Below are positions 21,600 through 33,572 of a DNA stretch of 64,000 nt, in pieces. The DNA comes from Schizophyllum amplum. Taxonomy: Eukaryota > Basidiomycota > Agaricomycetes > Agaricales > Schizophyllaceae. The notes beneath the pieces were generated by a model. It saw only the letters and a list, made by a program, of their open reading frames with translations. It made no database searches and was not told the DNA's origin. Within the stretch, counting starts at the first letter, position 1, and each line of letters starts with the position of its first letter. The position numbers and the translations under genes are program-made. Location: NCBI GenBank assembly GCA_007026445.1, contig VDMD01000013.1, positions 62,001-126,000 on the forward strand, given 5' to 3'.

Positions 21600-22950
21600 G
21601 AAGCGCGGCGCGCCTTGACAGCCAGGTCTTCGAAGTCAACCAGCTGCGCAACGCCATGCACACATCGCGCGCGCACGCTCGTCCGCTGCGTCTCCGACGT
21701 CCTCAAGTTCGACTTCGCTTCTCTCAGCGACGCTCCGCTCGCGCGGGGCGCCGCAGCAATGTTCAGCTCGACATCAGCCCCTATAGAGACGCGCCAGCCG
21801 TTACGATGACGCACCCTCGTTCGCAAGACGGTCGCGTCGTTCTCCAAGATTCTCCCCCTTCTTCAATTGCTTTGAGGTTGCCAACGACCCATCTCTCGTC
21901 GCTTCCCATGACAGCCTTGCGACCAACCCCGAGTTCGCTCTCGGTCGCGTGTATATCGTCATGGAGCAGCGCAACCGCCTCGCAACGTTCGTGAAGGAAC
22001 TCCTCCAGCCCTTCAGTATCATCAATGATCTCTACACCGCCAATGGCTCCTGAACCAGGACGATACGGTGAAGAGCCCCAAGCTCGACGCGCAATTTGTC
22101 AACACTCTGAAAGCCTCACCTGACGAGCACCCTGCCGCCGCAGATGTCCTTCGTCTGCAGGCGCAGATTCTGCGCAACTCACGCTGGAACGTCGGCTCTG
22201 AAGTGTGATCATATATTCCAGCGCATCCCGCTTGCACCAAGCCAGCGCGTCGGGCCTCGACATCCTCATCCTCATCCTCGACGCCCTCCCATATCCCCGC
22301 GGCGTTCTACGGACTCTAACCACCGCAAACACAACGGCACCCTCTGCGATGAACCACGCAACACGTACGATACGAGCGTCGCCGTCTACTCCTTGTACGG
22401 CCAGATCCTGCAAGCCGTCATGAAGATGGACCTCTACTGCTGGCCCTTCCTTTTCGTCGCCTATTCACCCTACCGGTCAGATGAGGTCTCGGCGCTCAAG
22501 GTACTTGAGGAGTCGATGCTCGCCGTCGACAACTGTTGCTGGCCACTCTACGACTGGAATACCCGCTTATGGTCAACAATGACGCCATCAAGAATGATAT
22601 CCGCGCCTTCCTCGACCGCCAGAGCCACATGTATCAGATGTCGAGCTCGCTCGCCGCCGATCTCGTCAGCGGCCTGGGCGCACGTGTGCAGTATGAGCAC
22701 CGCAGGAAGCCAGGCAGGCGTTGATTCAGATGATCACGTCGCCCGACGCGCCGCTGCAAGGCGCGCTCTCCGTGATCGTGCATGTAGGCTTGGGCGTACG
22801 CTATGCGCTTTCCGACCTGCTTGAGACGCTTACGCCTCATTTGGTTCCGTGGAACGCGGCTCCATTATGACGATGAAGGATTTTATCAGCGCCCTGTGCA
22901 GGTCCAGTATGTCTCCAACCCTTCTCTTGTTGCACGCTCCATCTGACGAA
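21600..22950 (+). pseudogene. frame-disrupted coding fragment, family unknown
   Basis: Plus-strand protein-like text appears in pieces that switch frame: VRCVSDVLKFDFASLSDAPL, then EVANDPSLVASHDSLATNPE, FALGRVYIVMEQRNRLATFV, NQDDTVKSPKLDAQFVNTLK, VYSLYGQILQAVMKMDLYCW, NNDAIKNDIRAFLDRQSHMY and LSVIVHVGLGVRYALSDLLE. One shift near 22048 needs a single base gained or lost (…NDLYTA to WLLNQDD), too short to be an intron. No start or complete reading could be assembled. It looks like one decayed gene, possibly related to the fragment at 20520-20829. I do not recognise the family. Confidence 0.45.
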
Positions 22951-23308
22951 ACCCAAAGGTCACAGGCTACGTCTCATACATCTCTCGCTGCAGCTGGCGT
23001 CAATAATAGTGCTTGGAAGGTACGAAATGTTGTTGTGTCTCATTATCTTGCATTCTGTCTTTGTGTTAAGACGTCCGATGACACGGTATTTCAGAACTCA
23101 CCCTCTACTCGAAAGAAGAAGTCATCCGGTACGACGGTCGCCGATGCACCGCGTTCTTGTGAAGCTGTCTCATGGACTCGGATATCCCACCTAACGCATG
23201 TCATGGCGCGTTTCGGCCTTGTCATTTGTTCTTTTTCCAGACGAATCGTCTGCCGTACTTTTGCGTTCTCCATCGTATATAACCTTTTCTTGCCATGTTT
23301 CTTTCTCT

Positions 23309-23380
23309 CTCGTCGCCATCTTCTCTCTCGTCGCCATCTTCTCTTTCGTCGCCATCTTCTCTCTCGTCGCCATCTTCTCT
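23309..23380. repeat. 18-bp tandem repeat, four copies
   Basis: Four units of CTCGTCGCCATCTTCTCT in direct array, the third with TT for CT at its start. The third position is preserved as 18 bp, so any reading through it repeats six residues. It lies upstream of the gene starting at 23473, in its probable promoter or leader. Confidence 0.85.
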
Positions 23381-23472
23381 CACTCCTGCGTGTCTTCAGT
23401 GTCGGTGAGTGGACTTCACGGTCCTCTTTGCTCTGCACTGACACCGCTGGGCAGTATCACCATCTGCATCCG

Positions 23473-25186
23473 ATGTCCCTCACCATCAATCCTTCCACGC
23501 CCGATGGCGCGTACATCTCTGCGGCCCGCAAGGCCCTCAACGACCCCGTGGCTGTCAACGCGAACTGGGTCAGAACCATCGCCCTCAACAACAACCCGAG
23601 GAAGACGCTCGCCGATCCACGCGGCCCACATTACGGTGTTCACGCCAATGGTCAGATCGCAGTCGGCAGGTTTCTGGGGTACGCAGCCTTCAACAACGGC
23701 GAGCTTCCCGCTCAGCTGTCTGCGTATGGAACCGGCATCAACGAGTACGGAGGCCCTCGTGGGGTGCGTGGCTTGTCCTTTCTGACGTTTTCTTTGTCGT
23801 ACTTATTGACTCTGTAGAACGTGTTCGACGCCGGTGGCATTGGTCGCGTCAGATCGGCCCTGCCCTTCCGTGCGATCAAGTCCACGGATGTCTTGCCAAA
23901 CGGGACGCCATGGCCCCAGGACATTATCGACGACTCGCAGCTCGCTGTCCGTTCTATTCATCGTTTCAACGCTCAATGGAACGCATCTCAGAACATCAGT
24001 ACGCGCTCGCCACAATGTACTGTGCTTGCCACGGCCTGACCCTCCCTCAGACAACGCTGGTGACAAGACGAACGGCGCGTTCACCGTTGAAAGCCCCGAG
24101 TTCCCAGACGAATGGCTCCCCCTCGTAAAATCGCGCCCGTTTTTCAACGTGAAAGCGATTCAAGAACGCGCGAACACTATGCAACCAGGTGACGAGTTGC
24201 TCACCCCCAGTACGTCTCACCTTCACCGTTGGCTACGCTGTTGCTCACCCTTGTTTCAGGTCAACTACGCCAGGCCTTTGCCCGTCGTCACGCCCACAAC
24301 ATGGGAATCGGTTCGTCTCTGTGGCGCGCTCGTAACTGACCTCTCTAATCATACACGTACGCAGAAGATCCTGTATTCCTCGAGGACATGAATGACCCCT
24401 TCCGTTACTACGAGAACACCATCAACGCCCTGCACGCGCGACAGAGCATCTTCGCCGTCTTCCCCAAGTACTACGACGTCCATGGCCAGCTGTCCCTGCC
24501 TCACAACTACGCGTATGACTTGGATGTTGGTCTGCCGGTCGTCATAGATTTCAACATGCAGTTGTACGTCGAGCCTTCAGCCTTGGCGACGTTCATGCTC
24601 ACCTTTTCCAAGATGGTTGATTCCGGGGCAAGGTGGCAACCCACGCTCCCGCACATGGCACCTCATCGCGGACGAGATCCGAGTCCTCGGTCCGGACGGA
24701 GCCTACGTCGACGAATCCGATCCATTCTCCAGCGACGACGAGCATGAGCAAGACGTCCCGGAAACGCAGTCCATCACGGCGCCCATCCCCGATATTCACG
24801 CACCTCATGTTCCAGTGGGCAACGACCACGCTTCCTCTACGCCGTCGTCGTCGATCACGTCTGTGGCCGTGCCTCTCTTACCCTCGCAGCCATCGTCGCC
24901 CACCCCATCCACGAGCGCATCCCTGTTACCTGCTGAGCCCTCATCTCCCACAAAGCGCAAGCCGAGTGACGAGAAGTCTGCTCCTTCGCCCCCGAAGAAG
25001 AAGAAGGATCGCCGCGGCAAGGCGAAGGCTGCTCCCAAGGGTTCCACTGCTCGTAACCTGGACGATCCTGACGTTGGCGAGTCCGTGGGTTCTGCCGCTG
25101 GCAACGTGGTAGGCGGCGGCGGCGCTGAGGACGCCAATCACGATGACCAGGGCGGCGTCGAGGACGCTATGGCCGTCGACCTGTAA
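23473..25186 (+). CDS. conserved-looking fungal protein with disordered C-terminus
   Basis: Five exons with GT-AG introns at 23764-23817, about 23999-24052, about 24210-24259 and about 24312-24365 give MSLTINPSTPDGAYISAARK, IALNNNPRKTLADPRGPHYG, GAFTVESPEFPDEWLPLVKS, YYENTINALHARQSIFAVFP and LDVGLPVVIDFNMQLYVEPS. Then comes TWHLIADEIRVLGPDGAYVD followed by a long Ser/Pro tail with basic patches (KRKP, PKKKKDRRGKAK; nuclear-signal-like) and an acidic end, TAA 25184-25186. Between FMLTFSKM and GNPRSRTWHL (24601-24640) the frame shifts by one with no room for an intron. The gene is therefore either mildly broken, or the sequence has an indel there. Proteins of this build are common and often multi-copy in mushrooms; function unknown. 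Confidence 0.65.
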
Positions 25187-25274
25187 ATTCTGCATTTCCC
25201 TTCAGAGCACCGTATTCCTTCTGCTACGTATGTTTCCGATGCGCATTCTACGTTGTACAATACTACTTTACGAT

Positions 25275-25348
25275 ACGTTCAACCGTGTATGACATGTTCA
25301 ACCGTGTATGACACGTTCAACCGTGTATAATACGTTCAACCGTATAAT
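25275..25348. repeat. 19-bp tandem repeat downstream of the gene ending at 25186
   Basis: Three units of 19 bp (ACGTTCAACCGTGTATGAC, with ATG for ACG in the second and AAT for GAC in the third), then a 17-bp partial unit and a degenerate start of a fifth. It lies 89 bp after the stop codon, in the probable 3' untranslated or terminator region. Confidence 0.85.
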
Positions 25349-25454
25349 ATGTTTAACTACGCACGGTATACTTGTTCCTACCTCAATGTCTGTATATCTT
25401 GCCTGAACACGACTTACTTGCTTTTCATTTCTGATCTCCATTGCTAATGACAGT

Positions 25455-26040
25455 GTTCGACCTTAAGAGGTTAAACCCCGGTTTGCGAAACTGTAAGGCT
25501 TATGGGCTTAATTAAGGCCTTAGATACAAGGGCTTAACGGGCTTAATATACAAAAATAGCGCCCACATCTCAGGTAGACAATACGGTACCTACAGTGCAT
25601 CGTCTGGCTCCTCAAAGGCGTCGACGGGCTCCTGCTGGCCTCAATGTCGCCAAAATCCTCCACTTCAGCAACGATGATGCTGTTCTCCTCATCGCCGCGC
25701 ACGTGCGCAACGAAAGCCCCCCTAGGCTCCTCCTCGCGCGTCACGATTAATCGAACCGACTTAATCAGAGGTACGCCGCTGAAGAGCTTCTTGGATGTAG
25801 TCTGTGAACAGGGACTTCCGGCGCGTTGTCGAAGCTGAACATGAGCTCGTCGTCTTCAGCGGTACGCGCGTCGCCAATCCACTTTGTCATTTCGGTGCGC
25901 CTCACAGCGGCAAATGCCGATCACGTGACACTTTAAGCCCTAGGATTATCCTTAAGGGCAACGATCTCGACATAACCCTTCGATTAAGCCCAACCAAGGC
26001 CTTAAAATCGTTAAGGGCTTACCCCTTACGTCGAACACTG
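25455..26040. mobile_element. possible transposon remnant with GGGCTTAA-rich ends
   Basis: The left flank carries several copies of GGCTTA/GGGCTTAA in one orientation (25490-25550: AAGGCTTATGGGCTTAATTA, then GGGCTTAACGGGCTTAATAT). The right flank carries the complementary TTAAGCCC/CCTTAAGGGC copies in the opposite orientation (25935-26035). Inverted arrays of short subterminal repeats are typical of hAT-like DNA transposons. No exact terminal repeat or target duplication was found. The interior includes a minus-strand reading AHVRGDEENSIIVAEVEDFG without a clear family. Confidence 0.45.
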
Positions 26041-26326
26041 GCTAATGACGCGGACGTCCTGCGCCAGCTCAGGCTAAGTAGATGCCCAGACTCGTCCGAA
26101 ACACGACATCTGTCCCTAAAGTTAGCAATGAATCTCTATCTGTATCTGCATCCGCTGACAATGACGCGCCCAGTGCTCGGCGCTCCGTCGCTTAATCGTA
26201 AACAATAGGACTGTCGTCTGAAAGAAAACAAGCGCCCGATGTCTTACTCGCCAATATAATTCGACATGTCGCTCAGTGGCGGTATACGTACGGATACGAG
26301 TCCTCGTTCACTTCTCGCCTACGCCA

Positions 26327-27525
26327 TGTCTTCTTCAGCTTCGCTGCAGAACCTGCACCGCATGCTGCATCTGCAAGCAGAAGATGACTTTTGGAGGCGC
26401 CACATTCAATACCTTGGGCTGTCTTGGGACGCGACACTTCGGCCGAACACAGGCTGGGATGATGACGAGCATGGAGAAGCATGGCAGAAGGATGGTATGT
26501 CTTAGGCGCCGCTTTCTTCGAGTATGGCGTGTTCAAGCCTTCGAGCAGGTGTACCCCTGGACTTGTCCTTCATCGGTCGTGTCATACCCGAAACTGCAAA
26601 CCTGGCGCCCGACGGCAATTGGCCTCACTCCCGTGCCGGCGGTTGCTTCCTGGACACCAGTATTGCCTTCCACATCGGCCATGCTCTCCCCTGCCATGAA
26701 CCCTTTCGCACCGAGTCAATCCGCTGTCACGACCAGCTCAAGAGGATCATGGACGCCATCACCATGGGCGACGGTCTACCCATCAAGCAGGGCATATTCC
26801 GTAGCAGCTGTTTTGCTATACAGCATCACGTCTTTGAGGTTAGTCGCCTTAACAGCAACATCTCCGCATTGCTCATACGTTCCCTATAGAAGAAGTTGTT
26901 CCACACGCAACGCACCTGCTCCCCACGGGCATCATTGACGCAGATTACGCAACCTTCTAGCACTGTCGAGCATGGTATGTGCGCGTCTTCGCAACTAGGG
27001 ACGACATTCTCACCCACACATACATGACCAGAATTGCCTTGGATGGACATCCAGAACTGGCCTACGACAACTACGCAAGCGTCCTCCGCATTACAGTCCA
27101 TAGCGGCCACACACCGCGTTCGACCTCTTCCTGTCTACGATGAAGACGCGCGCATCCTATCACCCGCGGAATACGAGCTGGCTCTGCCGGGTGCTCTAGT
27201 CAACGTACTGTTCACGCTGCGCCATTTCAATCACGCAGGAGATGGCCACTATTTCGTTTGGGAGTTGAAGAAGCTTTTCATAATCCAGCGAGGACCCATA
27301 CCGTATGCGTCCTTACCCTTGCCGATTCGTTCAAAGTATGCCCTTCCGCAGTGGTACGTCTTCGTTGCCCTATCCCACTACCCTTCATCTCATGGCATGA
27401 ACAGGCGTTCGTCAATTGTTCCAGAACAGGAACAGCTTCCTGATCTTGTCTCAGATTCGAACGAAGAAGAAGACGTCGCTGCGGATGTCGACATCGACTT
27501 CCCTGCACACGTGCTTCCTCCGTAG
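26327..27525 (+). CDS. unrecognised multi-exon protein
   Basis: Starts MSSSASLQNLHRMLHLQAED; an upstream in-frame ATG at 26266 is possible. Exons join through GT-AG introns at about 26494-26547 (…EAWQKDG/VPLDLSF), 26838-26888 and 26973-27029, then run MDIQNWPTTTTQASSAL, DARILSPAEYELALPGALVN, TLRHFNHAGDGHYFVWELKK and an acidic end DLVSDSNEEEDVAADVDIDF to stop at 27523-27525. A further 48-nt segment at about 27306-27353 has intron-like ends and a length divisible by three, so it may be spliced or kept. About 330-345 residues, probably soluble. No domain recognised. Its end is 119 bp before the ATG of a second small gene on the same strand. Confidence 0.6.
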
Positions 27526-27597
27526 GTCGCTTTGTACGACTTTTTACGTGCTGTACATTGCATCCCTATCCTCCGTATCATGTGCTACCGCCTCCGA

Positions 27598-27605
27598 TAT
27601 ATAAA
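27598..27605 (+). promoter_or_regulatory. TATA box of the small gene at 27645
   Basis: TATATAAA lies 40 bp before the ATG at 27645, giving a short leader. Confidence 0.5.
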
Positions 27606-27644
27606 GACATCCTTCTTGTTCGATACGAAGCCTTCATTCTTGTC

Positions 27645-27990
27645 ATGAGCACCATCAACCGCTCTACTACTGAACGCATTGCCGACCATCTCATCGACGC
27701 ATGCGTGGCCGGCGACATTGGCCCTGCTGACGCAGTGCACCTTGCACATGCGTTGCTGAGAGGGGCGGTACGGTTTGATGTCCTTTCCCGAACGTACTAA
27801 ATGTCGTTAATATCACCTATAGCTTCTTAACGCCCAGGAAAATGTACAGCACGGCCAGCTCGGCATTAGCAACGCTAAAGACACTGCACACCACCTCTCG
27901 ACCATGGCTAGCCTCCTTCGGACGGAGGCCGAAGACGCCAATAGCTGGCTCAACCGCCTCCTTACGTTGAAAGAGGCCGGGCTTGAATAG
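27645..27990 (+). CDS. small helical protein of unknown function
   Basis: Two exons joined over a GT-AG intron (about 27768-27825, GTACGG...CTATAG) give about 95 residues: MSTINRSTTERIADHLIDAC, VAGDIGPADAVHLAHALLRG, LLNAQENVQHGQLGISNAKD and NSWLNRLLTLKEAGLE, stop TAG 27988-27990. The composition is amphipathic and helix-rich, without signal peptide or cysteines. A TATA box stands 40 bp upstream, supporting a separate transcription unit, although it follows the previous gene by little more than 100 bp. Family not recognised. Confidence 0.6.
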
Positions 27991-28383
27991 TAGTCTTGAA
28001 TATATATATATGGTTCTTTCTGTTTATTTCTGTAGCGCACGCGTAGCAGCTCAGGCGCTCACGAGCATTTGCCACGTCTATAGACGAGAATATCTTGTAT
28101 TTAGAACAATACTGCGGCATGCCTGTCACATGCTGCCGAGAGTCGGGGAACTGGCGCCCCGCGCCGCTACCGATAAGTACAACGGGCTGCAAGACGCGCG
28201 AGCGGAGTCACGGTGCAGACAATCACCAACCGTCGCAATCACATGATATGACGCCGCGCATCACGGGCGCTTAGCTCCTCGGACCCGCCGTGCCGTTGAC
28301 TTGGCTTCTACCATCAGAGCGGCCAACCTGCATCTCCTCATTGACCGCAAACTCAGTCATACAACCACCACTGTACGAGCTCT
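27991..28383. other. intergenic region before ku70
   Basis: No gene seen. A TATATATATA run sits at about 28000-28010 close to the end of the previous gene. The remainder presumably carries the ku70 promoter. Confidence 0.45.
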
Positions 28384-31335
28384 ATGGCTCCATATGACGA
28401 CTGGAACCGCATAGAAGAGGACGAAGAGGAGGAATTGCAGGACGTCTCCGTGCGTTTGTGCCGCAATTCCCGTCGTGTCGAGCTGATTGACCTGCCCGGA
28501 TCAGTGGCTTGAAGGAAAGCGGGATGTTATCCTTTTCTGCATTGACTGCTCCGATGGCATGCTTGAGCTTTACGAAGATCCCGAATACGAAGACGCACAG
28601 ACGTGCCACCTGTACACCGCCCTCGACGCGGCGATGCAGATTCAGAAGAAGAAGATCATTGTTGGTCCGACTGATCAAGTCGGCATTATGTTCTTCAACA
28701 CGGTAAGTCTTTATTCGACCTGCTACGAATATTTGGCCAATATTCTTCGCAAGACCCGGCGCGGGGAGAAACGCGAGCAAGGCTCCGAGATCAAGAAAGG
28801 AACATATTTATACCAACAAATTGGGCCTCTCAACGCCGCCAGTATTCAAGGACTTATCAAGCTTCTCAACAGTCAGTTCGTTTGTGCTGGTTCTGTTCCG
28901 CCTCTTGACCCTTTGAAGCGTTCCGCGAGGATAATGAATTCCTTCGATCTGAGTTTCCTCCAGTGGAAGGCAAGTACATCGCCATGGGTGACGTGTTCAC
29001 AAGCGCCAACTGGATACTGCGGGACGGGTCAGTCAAGTTGTCAACGCGCGTCGACAGGTACTTATGCTGGTTTGACCTTCAGGGCTCCGAAAACAGCGAC
29101 GAAGCGCGTCTTCTTGATCACAAACCAAGATGATCCACATTCAGGAAGCGAGAAAAAGCAGCTTACTACAAGCGCACGGACAACTCTGGTGGTACGTGAA
29201 ATAATGGGCGTGCTATCCCCGCTCAAATGTTTAACACCAGGATCTTACGCAAGCAGGTGTTGTTGTCGAGCCGTTCTTCATCAGCACAGACGAACATCCG
29301 TTTGACGTTTCCAAATTCTATCGCGTATGTGATGTTATTGCTCAGCATATGTGCTTCCGTTGGGTATTAATGTCCGCCATAGGATGTTTTGCTCCCCAGC
29401 AACTTGGTCGACGACGATGAACAGACGGACCCGTCTGATCCTTCTGTTACAAATGAGTCCATCAGCATCTCTCGAATTGAGGATCTGCTGGCGCAAATGC
29501 GCTTCCACGAGGTACCAAAGCGTGCACAGTTCAGGTGAGTCTCATGGTTAAGACGCGACTCCATCTAACAAGCTGCCAGTGTACCCTTTGAGCTCGGCCA
29601 GGACTTCATCATCGGTGTCAAAGGGTGAGCTGTCTGTTGTGATGTCCTGCCGATGCCACGTCCTGAAGCCTCGCACAGCTACGGCCTTGTGACTGAGCAG
29701 AAGAAAGGCGCCTACCGCTACTTTGCCGAGACGGATGACGGGATAAAGGTGGCGGAGAGCCGTACACTGTATGTCAACGCGGTACGTGTGTAGCGAACTA
29801 ATGACTTGTGATTGTGTACTGATCCTCCTCCAGCTCAATGACAAAGAGATCGACAAATCGAAGATGCTCTTCGGGATGGACCTCGGCGGGGACAAGGACG
29901 CTGTCGCTCAAGCAGGCGGGAAGACCAGTTCCAGATACGATCCCAGCGTGATGCGGCTTGTGAAGCCCGGTGACCGAGTACGAAGCTGCTTTATCTGCAG
30001 AATGCACGGGATTGACATTTACTCCTCCAGCCGTTTTTCAACTCAGAGGAAGTGAAGAAGTTCAGGACGCTCGGACTGGAACCAGGTCATTGTTTCATTC
30101 TTCGTGCATCGAAGTGCTACTGATAGACCTTGCAGGCATAAAACTTCTAGGGTTCAAAGACAGCAAGTCGCTGCAGTTCGAAGACAACGTCAAACACTCG
30201 CAGTTCATCTACCCCGACGAGTTGGTCAGAACCTCACTCTTCTCGAGACGGTCCTCGCTGACATAGATCCAGTCTTATGCGGGCAGCAAGCGTACTTTCA
30301 GCGCGTTGTTGCAGTCCCTTGTCACCAAGAAGAAGATCGGTCTCGTCAGGGTCTTGACGAGACGCAATGCAACGCCCGCGTTCTGCGCGATGATACCTCA
30401 GGCAAGTACATGCTCATCACGGTTGTCAGATTATCGATTAACTGCGGATTAGGTCGAAAAGAGCGACGAGGCTGGGTGGAGCGAGCCGGCCGGTTTCCAT
30501 ATCATACCTCTACCCTTTGCGGATGACATTCGACAAGCTCCGATACAGAAAGCTCATCGAGGTAAGATTTCGTGGCTTTCGTACGCTTTAGCTAACCCTC
30601 CCATAGCGGAGAAGACCTTGGTCGAGGCCGCTAAGCCCTGGATACAGAAGCTTACCATCAAGAGCGGATATCCAGTCGACACCTATCCGAACCCAGGTGC
30701 GGCCCTTTCCGTGTGCAATGTCTCCTACAGGTACTGACGTTAGGCACAGCATTGGCATATCACAACGAGCAACTACAAGCGAGCGCCTTCCGAGAAGAGT
30801 ACGAACCGAGCGACTTCGACGACCAGACGAAACCAGCATTTGATCTCATGCATAAGGTAAGCTATCCCGAGTCGATCGCTTGGTCTTCACTGACATATTC
30901 CCCAAGAAAATCGGCAATACGATCCAGACATGGAAGGAAGAGCTCGCGAAGGACGAAAGCGCGGACATCGTCGCCGAGCCTACCACGGGCAACAAGCGGA
31001 AAGCGGTGCGTCAGTCATGCTCCTCTCTCATAATGTTGCTCACAGTGTGCCGGCGGTCCCAGGATACTAGCGTAGACGAAGCTGAGATTCGCGCGAAATA
31101 CGACGATAAGACGCTGAACAAGGTAGGGGTTTGCTTTCATATTTTCGTCTGATACTTCGGCTCATACGCCTCATCCAGCTTCGTGTCGACCAGCTCAAGG
31201 TGTGTTTGTCATATACAAGATCCTACACCAGGACTGACGTTCTAGCAGGAGTTCCTGAAGAGCCGAAGCCTGCCAGTCTCGGGCAAGAAAGCTGATCTGA
31301 TAGAGCGAGTGACGGACCATTTCGATTCCAGATGA
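28384..31335 (+). CDS. ku70: Ku70, DNA end-binding subunit of the Ku heterodimer
   Basis: Nuclear DNA repair protein that with Ku80 forms a ring on broken DNA ends and starts non-homologous end joining; it also acts at telomeres. Starts MAPYDDWNRIEEDEEEELQD, then the N-terminal vWA-like domain (KRDVILFCIDCSDGMLELY, IIVGPTDQVGIMFFNT). The Ku beta-barrel core follows (FELGQDFIIGVKGYGLVTEQ, AYRYFAETDDGIKVAESRTL, RLVKPAFFNSEEVKKF, LGFKDSKSLQFEDNVKHSQF), then the C-terminal arm and a SAP DNA-binding motif (LKEFLKSRSLPVSGKKADLI) ending TDHFDSR, TGA 31333-31335. A dozen or so short GT-AG introns interrupt it, and every join examined keeps frame. Overall length, near 640 residues, is normal. It converges with the PEBP gene, about 95 bp apart. 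Confidence 0.93.
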
Positions 31336-31430
31336 CCTTGATTGCACGAAGTCCATTTTTGTTCCTTTGCTGTCCTCACCTTTACCATATATACAGTCAT
31401 ATCTTACATTTATAGTAGTTCTTTGATCGC

Positions 31431-32231
31431 TCAAGTTTCCGCCGGCGCCGAACGAACCAGGAAGAAATTCGCCGCAACGAGCTTCAATCCGTACTTCTCG
31501 CCAAACGCCACGCCATCCCAGCTGCGCCGCTCTTCCAAAGCAGCGCCATATTCCGGTGCGCCCTCTGGTACGGCGAACGCATCCGCGACGGGCTCTTGGA
31601 AGAGGAAGAAGGCTGTGAAGGACAAGTCAGGACGCTGAGTAGAGGGAACGATTGACAGAAGTGCACGCACTGTAGCGGTGCAGACCGCTTCCAGGGCGAG
31701 GACCCGGGGGACGATATGGTGTTGTGGCGGTCTTCATCTTCAGTGCCGCCATATTCTTCGTCGAAGCTGAAGTAGCGGCAGGCGCCTTTAACCCTGTGAT
31801 CTGACATAGGATGAGAGCCGCTCGCGATCTCGTCGAGGGACATTTTCACATACCACCCAGTGTCTGAAAGACTTGAACTTCGGATCATCGCGCGACGGCG
31901 CGTCGGGGTCGAGCATCACGAGCGTGTACGTCGCTTCCTGCGCTGCTGCGCCTGCCTGGATCTCTCCCGTGTTTGCGTCGGGCACACCCATGGGGGTGAA
32001 GACAATGTCTGGCTCATCGCCCGTATCCTCGAGAGGGACCTCCTCGCCTGATCCAAGTCAGCATCGCGAAGGTAGGAGGGTTGGGTGTGGCGAACCGATC
32101 GTCACCTCCTTGCCGCTGGGGAATATGATGGTGAACAGGCCTGATGGGTAGAAGGACTCGGGAAGGACGTCAGGGATCAGCTGCTCCCGCTTCAAGGCCG
32201 TGACAACGCTGGATAAGGGATCGAAAGACAT
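31431..32231 (-). CDS. phosphatidylethanolamine-binding protein (PEBP) family
   Basis: Small cytosolic ligand-binding protein of the PEBP/RKIP/carboxypeptidase-Y-inhibitor family. Starts [20 protein letters not shown]. Conserved region 1 is complete ([18 protein letters not shown], then FRHWV), and conserved region 2 reads GSGLHRYTFFLFQEP across an intron. Ends [19 protein letters not shown] with TGA at 31433-31431. Three introns are evident on the minus strand: after VTIG, after FRHWV, and inside HRYTFF. They yield about 205-210 residues, a typical size. No signal peptide. Fungal members include protease inhibitors and signalling modulators; which role applies here cannot be told from sequence. 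Confidence 0.93.
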
Positions 32232-32551
32232 GATCGAAGTCGCTGTGGAAGGGGAAGGACTTCAGCTCTTATATCCATGGTACCTTGACGCACCCGGACC
32301 GTCATAGACGGGTCAGCGGACCGCCCCGCGACCTCCACCCTGTCCCACGCGGAATATTCTGTCGACTTGCAAGCGAGCATAGAACTGGTGTGTCCACCAG
32401 CAACAACTGTGAGCACGATGCACAACATATATCGGCAGTAGGAATACACTTTACATGTCTACAGCAACAGGAATAACCGAAACAATAACATAGATACGGC
32501 TTAAAGCACGGAGTCGTCGACGGTGATGCGGGCGAGGGACTACACCGACGC

Positions 32552-33335
<784 letters not shown>

Positions 33336-33430
33336 GTTGGTGGTGGAGGACACTGTTGGGAGTCGGGGGAACTGGGGGATGGTAGTGGTTCAGAATCAAG
33401 ATGTGATCTCGCGAGCCTGACGCGCTGGAC

Positions 33431-33438
33431 ATATATAA
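33431..33438 (-). promoter_or_regulatory. TATA box of the histone H2A gene
   Basis: On the minus strand CTTATATATG stands about 100 bp before the H2A ATG, and a CACGTG palindrome lies about 10 bp further upstream (near 33447). This is a plausible strong core promoter for a cell-cycle gene. Confidence 0.5.
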
Positions 33439-33572
33439 GACTTATCACGTGACAAAATCAACGCGACTGGCCAAAGCGCCATAAACAACGCGTCGCGCCA
33501 CCACGCGTTTGATTTCCCCACGGCGCCTAATCCGAGTCGACCCCCCATTCGCCTTCAAGCTTCAACTACAAG

